Shown here: positions 40,062 to 50,130 of the stretch, piece by piece
Numbering within the stretch: the stretch's first letter is position 1
Layout: each line of letters opens with the position of its first letter
Notes under the pieces: model-generated
The model's database searches: none
What the model saw: only the letters and a program-made list of their open reading frames with translations
What the model was told of the DNA's origin: nothing
DNA from: Flavobacteriales bacterium
GTDB taxonomy: Bacteria; Bacteroidota; Bacteroidia; Flavobacteriales_G; JALEGO01
Reading direction: 5' to 3'
Length of the DNA stretch: 64,000 nucleotides
Assembly: GCA_020628935.1 (NCBI GenBank)
Contig: JAHDEG010000009.1
Location: 1 to 64,000, forward strand
Position numbers and translations under genes: made by a program

Positions 40062-41279
40062 TTAATCGTTCTTAAACTTAAGCAACAACTTTTGTGGAAT
40101 ATAGGATCCTATAAAACCTATGAGTAAAACGGTTATAAAAACAATACCTACATCAAAAAACCGGACTTGAACGGGATAAAAATCTACAATAACTCCATTA
40201 AGCGGCACCAAACCAATGTACTGCTGATACCAACACAAAGCAACACCTAAAACAATACCTATCACTACTCCGATTAGACTAATTAACACTCCGCAAATAA
40301 GAAAAACACGCTTAATTTGAACATTATTTAAGCCAATAGATTTAAGGGTTCGAATCTCTTTATTTTTATCTAAAATAATCATGGTTACTGCCCCCATTAA
40401 ATTAAAAGCAGATATTATTATTACAAATAGCAAAATACAAAAGGCTATCCATTTTTCTGTTTTATTAGTCTTAAATATAAGTTCATTTAACTGAGCACGG
40501 GTTTTCACATTATACCTACCACCCAATATATTGTTTATTTGCTCTGCAAGCTGCTCTGCATTTACGTTGGGCTTAAGTTTAACTTCTATATTAGAAACTT
40601 CGTTATTAAAATCGAGTAACTGCTGCATGAGCTCAATGGGTACGAGCACGTATTTTGAATCAAAATCTTGATTAATGGCAAATATACCTGAAGGATAAAC
40701 AACAGCTGTTTTAAATGCCGATTCGGGTTTAGTTAATGAAATGTTGCCCTTTCGTTTTGCCGAGTATACTTTTACCGGCCGAGGGAATTCTTTTATAAAC
40801 ATATTTAAACGGGCAGCTACTCCATAGCCAAATACAGCATAATTTATATCGTTTTCTTTTAGTTTATACTCACCTTCCATAACGGTGTTTTCTAAATGTA
40901 CTGTTTCATTAAATAGCGAATCAACACCTTTCAGCACCACTATTATATCTTTATCGTCATAGTTTAAATAACAGGTTTCTTGAATGCTTGTTGCTATTTG
41001 CTCAATCCCTTCTATCTTTTTAAGATCAGAAATTACCACAGAATCTAAGGAAATGGCTTTACCATACTTCGCGGTAATTTTAATATCAGGATCGAACGAC
41101 TTGTATAACGATTTGATAATATCATCTAAACCATTAAATGCCGATAACACTACCACCATAGCTATGGTTGCAATAGCTATACTTACTATTGAAATAGAGG
41201 TTATTAAATTAATTAAATTTGCCTTTTTGGTTGAAAGCAAATACCTCAATGCTATTTTAAAGGGTACATTCATGGGCAA
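40062..41279 (-). CDS. FtsX-like ABC transporter permease (LolC/LolE-type)
   Basis: FKIALRYLLSTKKANLINLITSISIVSIAIATIAMVVVLSAFNGL; C-terminal ILDKNKEIRTLKSIGLNNVQIKRVFL. Confidence 0.9.
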   Translation of the reverse strand: MPMNVPFKIALRYLLSTKKANLINLITSISIVSIAIATIAMVVVLSAFNGLDDIIKSLYKSFDPDIKITAKYGKAISLDSVVISDLKKIEGIEQIATSIQETCYLNYDDKDIIVVLKGVDSLFNETVHLENTVMEGEYKLKENDINYAVFGYGVAARLNMFIKEFPRPVKVYSAKRKGNISLTKPESAFKTAVVYPSGIFAINQDFDSKYVLVPIELMQQLLDFNNEVSNIEVKLKPNVNAEQLAEQINNILGGRYNVKTRAQLNELIFKTNKTEKWIAFCILLFVIIISAFNLMGAVTMIILDKNKEIRTLKSIGLNNVQIKRVFLICGVLISLIGVVIGIVLGVALCWYQQYIGLVPLNGVIVDFYPVQVRFFDVGIVFITVLLIGFIGSYIPQKLLLKFKND

Positions 41280-41282
41280 AAA

Positions 41283-41316
41283 AAATGCGATAGACTTTTA
41301 CAAATCTACCGCATTT
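41283..41316 (-). terminator. Probable terminator after the T9SS-sorted CxxCH protein
   Basis: AAATGCGATAGA...TCTACCGCATTT stem with one mismatch, T-rich on minus strand. Confidence 0.7.
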
Positions 41317-41336
41317 AATTTATGTTTATTTATTTT

Positions 41337-42164
41337 TTAGTAAAGCACTAATTGCTTTTCATAATTTTGTGCACCTACTGAGGCTTGAAGTATATACATA
41401 CCTTTACTAAGAGAATTTGCATTTAGTTCGTATGGTGTTCCTGCTATTGTATTATCAGTAATAGTAAGTACTACTTTACCATTTAAATCAAAAATTTGTG
41501 CATTAAGTATTCCTGATTCGGAAAATACTAAATTCATATTTTCACCAACCGCAGACGGATTAGGATAAACATTTAGGTTGTTAAACCCTTTTGTTACTTG
41601 ACCGTTAGATGTAAGTATATTTTCTGAAACCGTGGTATTGTCTAACACTATTTCGTCACCAGATGTTCCGCCATTGTTGTTTGCAAAATTTGCAGAAGCA
41701 TAAAAAGTAACACTACCTGTAGATGCTACTGGGGCAACCCAATCAAACGTCCATGATTTGGAGTCAGTGCCTGAATTACTTGAGGCATTATGTGAAGCAT
41801 ATCTTCCAGAAGTTTGCACTGCAACCTCAGCATTATTCATAAATGTGCCAACATATTCGTTAGCAGCATTCATTGAGGTTATTTGGAAACCAAATTTACT
41901 AATCCCTGCTTTTGTTATTGAAACAGTTACCTGATACGTTTCTCCTCCTACGTAACCCGTTTGCGGAATATTTGAAGTTATTATACCCGGCAACGCTGTC
42001 GCATTAGGACCAAAGTGACATCCTGTACAGTTAATTTCGCCTGGGGCACCTGTTCGAGCAGCTGGAGCTTGAGATGAATTACCAGATACGTCTTGCGTAA
42101 AAATGGAATAAGAGAACGTTAACACTGCTGCTGCCGCAGTAAAAAGGATAGTTTTTCTAATCAT
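41337..42164 (-). CDS. T9SS-sorted protein with choice-of-anchor V-like N-terminal region and CxxCH motif
   Basis: Start set to MIRKTI; APGEINCTGCHFGPNA; C-term NLNVYPNPSAVGENMNLVFSESGILNAQIFDLNGKVVLTI...LSKGMYILQ. Confidence 0.8.
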   Translation of the reverse strand: MIRKTILFTAAAAVLTFSYSIFTQDVSGNSSQAPAARTGAPGEINCTGCHFGPNATALPGIITSNIPQTGYVGGETYQVTVSITKAGISKFGFQITSMNAANEYVGTFMNNAEVAVQTSGRYASHNASSNSGTDSKSWTFDWVAPVASTGSVTFYASANFANNNGGTSGDEIVLDNTTVSENILTSNGQVTKGFNNLNVYPNPSAVGENMNLVFSESGILNAQIFDLNGKVVLTITDNTIAGTPYELNANSLSKGMYILQASVGAQNYEKQLVLY

Positions 42165-42190
42165 ATACGTAGATTTACATAAAAGATATG

Positions 42191-43231
42191 TTAAAATTTC
42201 CAATTATAGGTACTTATTTGCTCTAAAGATGCTACTAATAAGTCAATTGTACCCTGAACATCGCCTTTATGTACCATTTCAACAGTTTGATGAATATGTC
42301 TTGTAGGTATTGAAATTGCACCTGCTATAGATCCGCCTGGTGTTTGTCTTTGTATTGCTGCGGTATCAGTTCCGCCACCTGTTAACAATTCTGTTTGATA
42401 AGCAATTTTATTTTTTTTGGCGGTTTCCTTTAAGAAAGCAACCATTCTATAGTCGCAAATGGTAGATGTATCCATTATTTTAACTGCTGTTCCTTTACCT
42501 AGGCTTGAAACCTTTTGTTCTGGTTTCGCACCAGGAACATCAAAAGCTATGGTGGTATCTAAAGCAATTCCGAAATCTGGTTTAATACTCATTGTTGATA
42601 CGTGCGCTCCTCTTAAGCCAACTTCTTCTTGCACTGTAAATACTCCGTAAAAATCGTATGAAGGATTTTTAAGTTGCTTGAGCGCTTCAATAAGAATAAA
42701 TACACTTATTCTGTTATCTAACGACTTGCAAGTAAAACAATCACCAATAACTGAAAAAGATTGATCTCTTGTAATTGGATTGCCTACTTCAATAAATTTC
42801 TCGACTTCTTCTTTTGGTAAACCCAAATCGATAAAATAATCGGTACTTTTTGGTGATTTGGTTCTTTCTTCGGCAGACATAACATGAATAGGTTTACTTC
42901 CCATTACTCCTAGTAAGTCCTTTGTACCGTGAACGATTACTCTTTGCGAAGTATGTGTTTTAGGATCGAAACCACCTAAAGTATGAAAACGTAAAAAACC
43001 GTTATCATCAATATGTTTTACGATAAAACCTATTTCATCCATATGTGCGGCAGCCATAACTTTTTTAGAGCTATCCATACCCTTAATACAGGTAATTACA
43101 TTACCCATATTATCCACTTCAATGCTATCTACATGTGGTTTTACTTCTTTTAAAATAAGTTCTCTTATTTTGGTCTCAAAACCTGACGTACCAGGTGTTT
43201 CACATATATTTTTAAGTAAATCTAAATTCAT
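42191..43231 (-). CDS. M42-family metallopeptidase
   Basis: ICETPGTSGFE, AAHMDEIGFIVKHID, DNRISVFILIEAL, VQEEVGLRGA, GGGTDTAAIQ. Confidence 0.93.
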   Translation of the reverse strand: MNLDLLKNICETPGTSGFETKIRELILKEVKPHVDSIEVDNMGNVITCIKGMDSSKKVMAAAHMDEIGFIVKHIDDNGFLRFHTLGGFDPKTHTSQRVIVHGTKDLLGVMGSKPIHVMSAEERTKSPKSTDYFIDLGLPKEEVEKFIEVGNPITRDQSFSVIGDCFTCKSLDNRISVFILIEALKQLKNPSYDFYGVFTVQEEVGLRGAHVSTMSIKPDFGIALDTTIAFDVPGAKPEQKVSSLGKGTAVKIMDTSTICDYRMVAFLKETAKKNKIAYQTELLTGGGTDTAAIQRQTPGGSIAGAISIPTRHIHQTVEMVHKGDVQGTIDLLVASLEQISTYNWKF

Positions 43232-43243
43232 TATACTATTTTT

Positions 43244-44665
43244 TTAAGCGTTGCTTAATTTAATCATGTTTGATTGTCCTTTTTCACTAATTGGCATACT
43301 TGCTATATGAATAACAAGATCGTTTTCTTTCACGTACTCTTTTTTTCTGAGAATGTATTTAACATCTGCCATAGTATGATCTGTACTTACAAATTTATTG
43401 TAATAAATACCGTGCACTCCCCAATATAAACTTAGTGAGTTTAATATTTTACGATTACTAGTACAGGCAAAAATATCTGCCTTTGGTCGGTAGCTTGAGA
43501 CTTTAAGTGCTGAGTAACCTGAAAACGTCATAGTTACTATCGCTTTTGCGCCTGCCAACTGTGTTAAACGACTAGCATTCTCGCAAATGGAATCGGAAAT
43601 TTCTCTTTGATGACCTTTTTTTAGTTGGTGATGCTTATAATAAATAGAGTCGTATGTTTCGGTATGAGCCGCAATTTTGGACATTGCTTTAATTACTTGC
43701 ACCGGATACTTCCCTACTGATGTTTCTCCGCTTAACATAACCGCATCAGCACCATCTAAAACGGCATTTGCAACATCGTTTACCTCAGCTCTTGTAGGAG
43801 TAATGTTGGTAATCATAGTTTCCATCATTTGAGTTGCAATTATTACCGGCTTAGCGGCTTTATGACATTTATTAACTATAGTTTTTTGAATTAACGGAAC
43901 TTCTTCCATTGGCACTTCAACGCCTAAATCGCCTCTTGCAACCATAATAGCATCTGACTCTGCAATGATATCATCTAATTCTTTAAGTGCTTCTGGCTTT
44001 TCAATTTTAGCTATTACTTGCGCGTCACAATGATTATCTTTTAAAACATGTTTTAATTCAATGATATCATGAGCCGAACGTACAAACGAAAGTGCAACCC
44101 AAGAAATATCTTCCTTCATAACAAATACCAAGTCTTTTTTATCGTTTTCGGTTAAACTTGGAAGTGAAATTTTAGTAGTAGGTAAATTAACGCCTTTACT
44201 TGAAGAAAGCGGACCTCCGTACAATACTTTAGCAACAACCTCATCCTTACCATTTGAAGAAATTGCTTTTAACTGAAGTTTTCCGTCATCAATTCTTATT
44301 TCATCGCCCGGCTTAACGTCTTCAGCAAATTTTGAGTACTTTACTGGTATACGCTCTTTGGTACCGATAAATTTTGCAGTGCTTAAAATAACCTCTTGAC
44401 CTTGATCGAGCATTATTTTATTATCTGCTATTTCACCTACCCGCAACTTTGGGCCACCTAAATCAGCTAGCAAGGCTACGTAAGTGCCCATTTCGTTATT
44501 TAGTTCATGTATACGATCAATTACTAATTTATGATCTGAATGTTTACCATGTGAAAAGTTTAATCTTATCACATTTACGCCTGCTAAGATCATTTCTTTT
44601 AGCACTTCTTTTGAAGAAGATGCCGGACCAACTGTGGCCACTATTTTTGTTTTGTTTAAACTCAT
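43244..44665 (-). CDS. pyk: Pyruvate kinase
   Basis: Start set to MSLNKTKIVATVGPASSSKE; MLAGVNVIRLNFSHG, IAKIEKPEAL, MVARGDLGVEVP, GADAVMLSGETSVGKYPV. Confidence 0.96.
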   Translation of the reverse strand: MSLNKTKIVATVGPASSSKEVLKEMILAGVNVIRLNFSHGKHSDHKLVIDRIHELNNEMGTYVALLADLGGPKLRVGEIADNKIMLDQGQEVILSTAKFIGTKERIPVKYSKFAEDVKPGDEIRIDDGKLQLKAISSNGKDEVVAKVLYGGPLSSSKGVNLPTTKISLPSLTENDKKDLVFVMKEDISWVALSFVRSAHDIIELKHVLKDNHCDAQVIAKIEKPEALKELDDIIAESDAIMVARGDLGVEVPMEEVPLIQKTIVNKCHKAAKPVIIATQMMETMITNITPTRAEVNDVANAVLDGADAVMLSGETSVGKYPVQVIKAMSKIAAHTETYDSIYYKHHQLKKGHQREISDSICENASRLTQLAGAKAIVTMTFSGYSALKVSSYRPKADIFACTSNRKILNSLSLYWGVHGIYYNKFVSTDHTMADVKYILRKKEYVKENDLVIHIASMPISEKGQSNMIKLSNA

Positions 44666-44837
44666 AATTATATGCCTAAAGATAAGTATAAATAGCAAAG
44701 GAATGCAAAGTTATTGCATTCTATGAAGCATTTAAAATTGCAAAAAAACAGATTGTAAAATACCAAAAGCTCTACTATTTATGAAATTAGGACTGCTTAG
44801 TTTAAAGCTTAATTTAAAAAATTATATTTGAAGGAAT

Positions 44838-45362
44838 TTGACATTAACTATGAACAATCTCGATTTATTTTTGTGCCTACCGATTGCTTACGGACTTTAC
44901 AAAGGGTTTAAGAAAGGTCTTGTTTTTGAAATAATTTCTATTGTATCGCTGGTTATTGCTTTGTTTTTAAGTAAAAGGTTCTCAAATATTGCTGAACAAT
45001 ATTTAATGAATCAAGAGATTATATCAGAAAAATACCTTGGGGTTGTATCCTTTATTTTACTTTTCATCACTATTGTATTAGTTATAAACCTTATTGGAAA
45101 AATAATTGAAAAAGTTTTAAAAACAGTTCACCTTCAATTTATAAACAAAATCGCTGGGGCTGTTTTTGGGGGAATAAAATTCTTTTTAATTATAAGTGTA
45201 ATGGTGTTTTTCTTTGATCGTTTTAACGGATATATGGAAGTAATTAATCCGAAAAGTATTCAACAAAGTAAGTTATATCAATCTAGTATTGGTGTTTCTG
45301 AGTTTTTAACTCCAAAAATACTTAATCATCTGTCGGTTAATAAGCCAAGTCTTGAGCAATAA
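44838..45362 (+). CDS. cvpA: CvpA-family membrane protein
   Basis: 4-TM; YGLYKGFKKGLVFEIISIVSLVIALFLSKRFS, AGAVFGGIKFFLIISV. Confidence 0.8.
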   Translation: MTLTMNNLDLFLCLPIAYGLYKGFKKGLVFEIISIVSLVIALFLSKRFSNIAEQYLMNQEIISEKYLGVVSFILLFITIVLVINLIGKIIEKVLKTVHLQFINKIAGAVFGGIKFFLIISVMVFFFDRFNGYMEVINPKSIQQSKLYQSSIGVSEFLTPKILNHLSVNKPSLEQ

Positions 45363-46042
45363 TCTTTAGCTGCATTTTGTTCGGCTTCTTTTTTTGAATT
45401 ACCGTAATTTAAAGATCTGTGTTCTTTATTAACATATAACCGGCACAGAAATATTTTGCCAGGATTATTCGAATGTAATTCACTTTCAAAAATCCAATTA
45501 TACTTGTTTTTTTGAGCCCATTCAATGAGAATACCTTTAAAATTACAGTCTATCTCTGCCTCTGAATAATTTACATATGCGTCTAGTAAATTTTTAATAC
45601 AGGTTGACGCTTTTTTAAATCCTAAATCTAAAAAAACAGCTCCCAAAAGAGCTTCTAATGCATTGCCGTAAATAGAACTTTTAATACTTAAACCAGATTT
45701 CTGAACTTTTACTACACTTTTTAAATTAAGTTTTTCTGCAATTTTATTTAGGGATTTTCGACTTACCATGCTCGATTTCATTTTGGTAAGCTTTCCTTCC
45801 GAAAAGTGAGGGTAACGAAGAAACAGCTCTTCTCTCACTACTAAATCGAGTACTGAATCACCTAAAAACTCTAACCGCTCGTAGTTAACAGCACCTTTGT
45901 CATCGTTTACTGAGGAGTGGGTTAATGCCCTGTCATAAAAATTAATGGAACTAATTTTTATGTTTAGCTTATCATATATAAACGTTGCTAATTCTTTGTT
46001 TTCTTTAGAGAAACTAAGTGGGGTATTAAAAAACCAGTACAC
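45326..46042 (-). CDS. rnc: Ribonuclease III
   Basis: YERLEFLGDSVLDLVVREELF, YGNALEALLGAVFLDLGF, C-terminal dsRBD. Confidence 0.94.
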   Translation of the reverse strand: MYWFFNTPLSFSKENKELATFIYDKLNIKISSINFYDRALTHSSVNDDKGAVNYERLEFLGDSVLDLVVREELFLRYPHFSEGKLTKMKSSMVSRKSLNKIAEKLNLKSVVKVQKSGLSIKSSIYGNALEALLGAVFLDLGFKKASTCIKNLLDAYVNYSEAEIDCNFKGILIEWAQKNKYNWIFESELHSNNPGKIFLCRLYVNKEHRSLNYGNSKKEAEQNAAKDYCSRLGLLTDR

Positions 46043-46045
46043 TGG

Positions 46046-47299
46046 TTATTGCTCAAACTTTTTAAAGATAACTGATGCATTATGACCTCCAAAGCCAAAA
46101 GTGTTACTCAACGCGTAATTCACTTGTTTATTCTGTGATTTATTCAGTGTTAAGTTCAATTTTGAGTCAATTTCAGGATCGACCGTCTCATTGTTTATTG
46201 TTGGTGGAATAATGTCATTTTTAACTGCTAAAATGCTTGCAATACCTTCAATAGCACCCGCAGCACCTAACAAATGACCTGTCATTGATTTTGTAGAGCT
46301 AATATTAAGCTTGTAAGCGTGATCTTTAAAAATTTCTTGAATTGCTTTTACTTCAACAATATCTCCTAATGGGGTTGATGTACCATGAACATTGATATAA
46401 TCAATTTTTGAAGGATCAATTTCTGCATCTTCTAAAGCCAATCGCATTACACTTTTTGCCCCTGTAGCTTCAGGGTGTGGCGCTGTTAAATGGTAAGCAT
46501 CAGCCGACATACCGCCACCTACAACTTCGGCATAAATTGTTGCGCCTCTTGCAAGGGCATGATCTAGCTCTTCTAATACAACTGAGCCGGAGCCTTCGCC
46601 AAGCACAAAACCATCTCTGCTTACGTCAAATGGACGAGAAGCTGTTTGTGGCGTATCGTTTCTGGTTGAAAGCGCTCTTAATGCATTAAAACCACCGATA
46701 CCTGCTTGATTAACTGCTGCTTCGGATCCTCCAACTACAAAAACATCTGCTTTGTTTAATCTTATATAATTAAACGCATCAATAAATGCATTAGTAGATG
46801 ATGCGCATGCAGAAACTGTAGTGAAATTAATTCCCCTAAAACCAAATTTCATTGAAATATGACCAGAAGCGATATCTGAAATCATTTTAGGAATGAAGAA
46901 AGGGTTAAACCTAGGTGTGCCATCACCTTTTGCATATTCTGTTACTTCGTTGTAAAAGGTATTAAGACCTCCAATACCTGAACCCCAAATAACTCCACAA
47001 CGATCTAGATTAACTTTATCTAAATTCAATTGAGAGTTACTTACAGCTTCTGAAGAAGCAACCAATGCGTATTGTGAGAAAAGATCTAATTTTCTTAGTT
47101 CCTTTCTTCCAAAATGATCTTCTGCTTTAAAGCTTTTGACCTCGCATGCAAACTGAGTTTTAAACTTAGAAGCATCAAAGTGTTTAATAGGCGCAGCACC
47201 ACTTGTTCCGGAAATTAAATTACCCCAAAACTCGTTGATGTTATTACCTATTGGGGTAACTGCACCTAAGCCCGTAATTACTGCTCTTTTAAAAGGCAT
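46046..47299 (-). CDS. fabF: Beta-ketoacyl-ACP synthase II
   Basis: RAVITGLGAVTPIGN, TVSACASSTNAF, NVHGTSTPLGD, STKSMTGHLLGAAGAIE, NTFGFGGHNAS. Confidence 0.97.
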   Translation of the reverse strand: MPFKRAVITGLGAVTPIGNNINEFWGNLISGTSGAAPIKHFDASKFKTQFACEVKSFKAEDHFGRKELRKLDLFSQYALVASSEAVSNSQLNLDKVNLDRCGVIWGSGIGGLNTFYNEVTEYAKGDGTPRFNPFFIPKMISDIASGHISMKFGFRGINFTTVSACASSTNAFIDAFNYIRLNKADVFVVGGSEAAVNQAGIGGFNALRALSTRNDTPQTASRPFDVSRDGFVLGEGSGSVVLEELDHALARGATIYAEVVGGGMSADAYHLTAPHPEATGAKSVMRLALEDAEIDPSKIDYINVHGTSTPLGDIVEVKAIQEIFKDHAYKLNISSTKSMTGHLLGAAGAIEGIASILAVKNDIIPPTINNETVDPEIDSKLNLTLNKSQNKQVNYALSNTFGFGGHNASVIFKKFEQ

Positions 47300-47316
47300 G
47301 TTGCCAGAGATTGTAA

Positions 47317-47550
47317 TTATGAGTTTTCTTGAATATATTTTACAGCTTCACCAACTGTTGCAATATTTTCTGCTTGATCGTCTGGAATAGCTATATTAAA
47401 TTCTTTTTCGAATTCCATGATTAGCTCAACTGTATCTAAAGAATCTGCGCCCAAATCGTTAGTAAAGCTTGCTTCCATAGTTACTTCGCCTTCATCCACA
47501 CCAAGCTTATCAACTATAATGGCTATAACTTTTGATTGTATATCTGACAT
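47317..47550 (-). CDS. acpP: Acyl carrier protein
   Basis: 77 aa; [29 protein letters not shown]. Confidence 0.97.
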   Translation of the reverse strand: MSDIQSKVIAIIVDKLGVDEGEVTMEASFTNDLGADSLDTVELIMEFEKEFNIAIPDDQAENIATVGEAVKYIQENS

Positions 47551-47623
47551 AATTGGAATTTTAAATTTTACACTGCAAAATAAAGTAAAAATTCAACAAC
47601 TGTCAATTTAATTTTGCTTTACT

Positions 47624-50089
47624 TCATTCGAAGTAATATACTCGCTTAACTCTTTCGGAAACATTTGTAAGCATTTCATATGGTATTGTGTGAGCGTTTT
47701 TTGCCAATTTTTTAAGCTGTTGAGGGGTTTCATATATAACAACTTCATCGCCTAGTTCTACCTTTATTTTAGAAATATCAATCATACACATATCCATACA
47801 AATATCACCTATAACCAATGCTGCAGTTCCGTTAATATATACATGTGTTTTTTCATTACCCAACATTCTTGGAAAACCATCGGCATACCCTATTGGTATT
47901 ACAGCTATTGTTTTATCTGTATGTGCTATAAACTTCCTCCCATACCCAACTGATTCTCCTTTTTTAATCTTTTTAATTTGAGTTATTTTTGTTTTTAAGG
48001 ATCCTACTAATTTTATTTTATTCTGAATAATATTAGCGGTTGAAACACCGTACAAACCAACTCCCAACCTAACCATTTCATACTGCTGTTTTACAAAGCG
48101 CTCAATGCCAGATGAGTTGAGAATATGTCTTAAAAGTGAATACCCTAGTTTTGTAGTTAATTGATTAGAATTTGCTTCAAATAGTTTAATTTGACTTCGT
48201 GTAAATTCATCTAATGTAGGGTCGTTGCTAGCCACTAAGTGCGAAAAAACAGACTTTACAACTACTCTTTTTTGGTGTTTTAGTAAATGAATAGCTTCTT
48301 TTAAAGCATCTGTTTTTATGCCTAACCTATTCATGCCTGTGTCTAGCTCTAGATGAATATTAAGAAAAACCCCTTCATCCTCACAAAAAATTAAAAGCGC
48401 TTTTAAGAAATGAATACTAGACACAACTGGTTCTATATTATACTGAACGAATAAATGAAACTGACTTATTTCGGGCACCATTACCATTATTGACGTAGTT
48501 ATTCCTTTTTTTCGAAGTAGGATGGCTTCATCTATATATGCCAATCCTAAATAGTTAACATTTGCATACTCCAATGTTTTTGCCATTTCATAATAACCAG
48601 CTCCGTAGGCAAAGGCTTTGAGCATTACCATTTTTTTTGTGTTCGGATTAAGCAATGAACTAAAAAAGCGATAGTTTTCTTCAACTGCCTTTAGGTTTAT
48701 ATTTAAAGTAGTATTATGTGTTTTTAACTCTAACAAATTAATTATTGAGTTCATATTTGAACCAATTGTACCTTTAACAAGAATTCCGCAGTTGGAAAGC
48801 GGATTTTTCTTTAAAAAAACACTCAAACTCTTGTTATCATTAAATATATTTACCTCAGTATGGCTTTGTAAATTGGTGTATTTCTCTTGAGAGCTAGTAA
48901 CTAGATAAAGTTTTTTTATCGCATATAAACTAATTAACTGTGTTAACTGATTTTGTAATTGACTTACAACATTTTTTGACAGGGTAGCATCTGACAAAAT
49001 AAGCACTCGCGTTTGTGTGACAGGCACTATTTGAGCAAGTCTATCTAAAGATATTCTTAATGTATTTAAGTCGAAAACATAAGTGTCATTTATTATAAGT
49101 GATTGATTAACAGACGACTTAACCTCTAGTTTTGTTTGAATAACCGAAAGTGTATTAAACTTATTTTCGAACTGTTTTAAATTATACTTGAGCACTTTTA
49201 ATGTAGCCGTGCAGTGAAATGCATTTTGTAAAGATGCTGAGTCTGAAAATGGCAATTCAATGTTTACTTGATCATTATTAAATACTATAGTTGCTTTAAC
49301 TCCGTTTTGATGTTTTTTAATTTCGGAAACATACATATTGGCGCTTGAGTCTAACATTGACCATGTATACACGGGAATTTTTGAGATTTCGATTTGATTA
49401 AAAACGGTATTATCGTCTTTACAACAAATCAACACATCACAAGCTTTAAACAGCTTGAGTTTTTCTGAAATTTTATCGTTTATTGAGTGAAAGTTTTCTT
49501 CATGCTCTGCTCCTATATTTGTGAGTAAGCCAAAATTTGGTTGTATTATGTTTTGAAGACAATCCATCTCATGCATTTGAGATATGCCTGCTTCAAAAAC
49601 ACCTAACTCGTCTTCAGATGACATTGAAAGCAAGGATAGTGGCACTCCAACTTGAGAGTTATAACTTAACGGACTGCGAACTACCTTAACTTTATCACAT
49701 AAAAGTTGATACAACCATTCTTTAATTATTGTTTTGCCTCTACTACCAGTTATAGCTAATACAGGTATGTTGTATTGAGCCCGATGATGCTTTGCGAATT
49801 CTTGCAGGGCTAGTGTTGTATCGGCCACCTTTAAAAAAGATATATCTTTTTTAAAGGTGGAGGTATTAAACATTTTTACAACTACGAAGGCAGTTACTCC
49901 TTTATTGATTAAAGCTGATATAAAATCATGGCCATTATTTGTATCACCAACAATTGCAAAAAATAAAACTTGGTTATTTGCATTAACTGTTCTGCTGTCA
50001 ATACTTACTTGTGTGATAGTTTGGTTATTAATTACTTCTAAATTGCTAACATTAATTACCTCGGCTATTTGCTTTAAAGTATAGTGCAT
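47624..50089 (-). CDS. murF-alr: Bifunctional UDP-MurNAc-tripeptide:D-Ala-D-Ala ligase / alanine racemase
   Basis: MurF half AITGSRGKTIIKEWL; Alr half MLKAFAYGAGYYEMAKTLE and MVRLGVGLYG...VGYGRKF...IPIGYADGFPRML. Confidence 0.94.
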   Translation of the reverse strand: MHYTLKQIAEVINVSNLEVINNQTITQVSIDSRTVNANNQVLFFAIVGDTNNGHDFISALINKGVTAFVVVKMFNTSTFKKDISFLKVADTTLALQEFAKHHRAQYNIPVLAITGSRGKTIIKEWLYQLLCDKVKVVRSPLSYNSQVGVPLSLLSMSSEDELGVFEAGISQMHEMDCLQNIIQPNFGLLTNIGAEHEENFHSINDKISEKLKLFKACDVLICCKDDNTVFNQIEISKIPVYTWSMLDSSANMYVSEIKKHQNGVKATIVFNNDQVNIELPFSDSASLQNAFHCTATLKVLKYNLKQFENKFNTLSVIQTKLEVKSSVNQSLIINDTYVFDLNTLRISLDRLAQIVPVTQTRVLILSDATLSKNVVSQLQNQLTQLISLYAIKKLYLVTSSQEKYTNLQSHTEVNIFNDNKSLSVFLKKNPLSNCGILVKGTIGSNMNSIINLLELKTHNTTLNINLKAVEENYRFFSSLLNPNTKKMVMLKAFAYGAGYYEMAKTLEYANVNYLGLAYIDEAILLRKKGITTSIMVMVPEISQFHLFVQYNIEPVVSSIHFLKALLIFCEDEGVFLNIHLELDTGMNRLGIKTDALKEAIHLLKHQKRVVVKSVFSHLVASNDPTLDEFTRSQIKLFEANSNQLTTKLGYSLLRHILNSSGIERFVKQQYEMVRLGVGLYGVSTANIIQNKIKLVGSLKTKITQIKKIKKGESVGYGRKFIAHTDKTIAVIPIGYADGFPRMLGNEKTHVYINGTAALVIGDICMDMCMIDISKIKVELGDEVVIYETPQQLKKLAKNAHTIPYEMLTNVSERVKRVYYFE
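49825..49860. repeat. Perfect 36-nt palindrome inside murF-alr
   Basis: CCACCTTTAAAAAAGATATATCTTTTTTAAAGGTGG equals its own reverse complement. Confidence 0.97.
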
Positions 50090-50130
50090 TTAAATAATTA
50101 TGTAATTTAGAATAAAACTTATTTAACCTC

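Noticed and set aside
47624-50089. MurF-Alr fusion as a novel architecture
   Set aside because: This fusion is, to my knowledge, common in Bacteroidota; only the internal palindrome is unusual.
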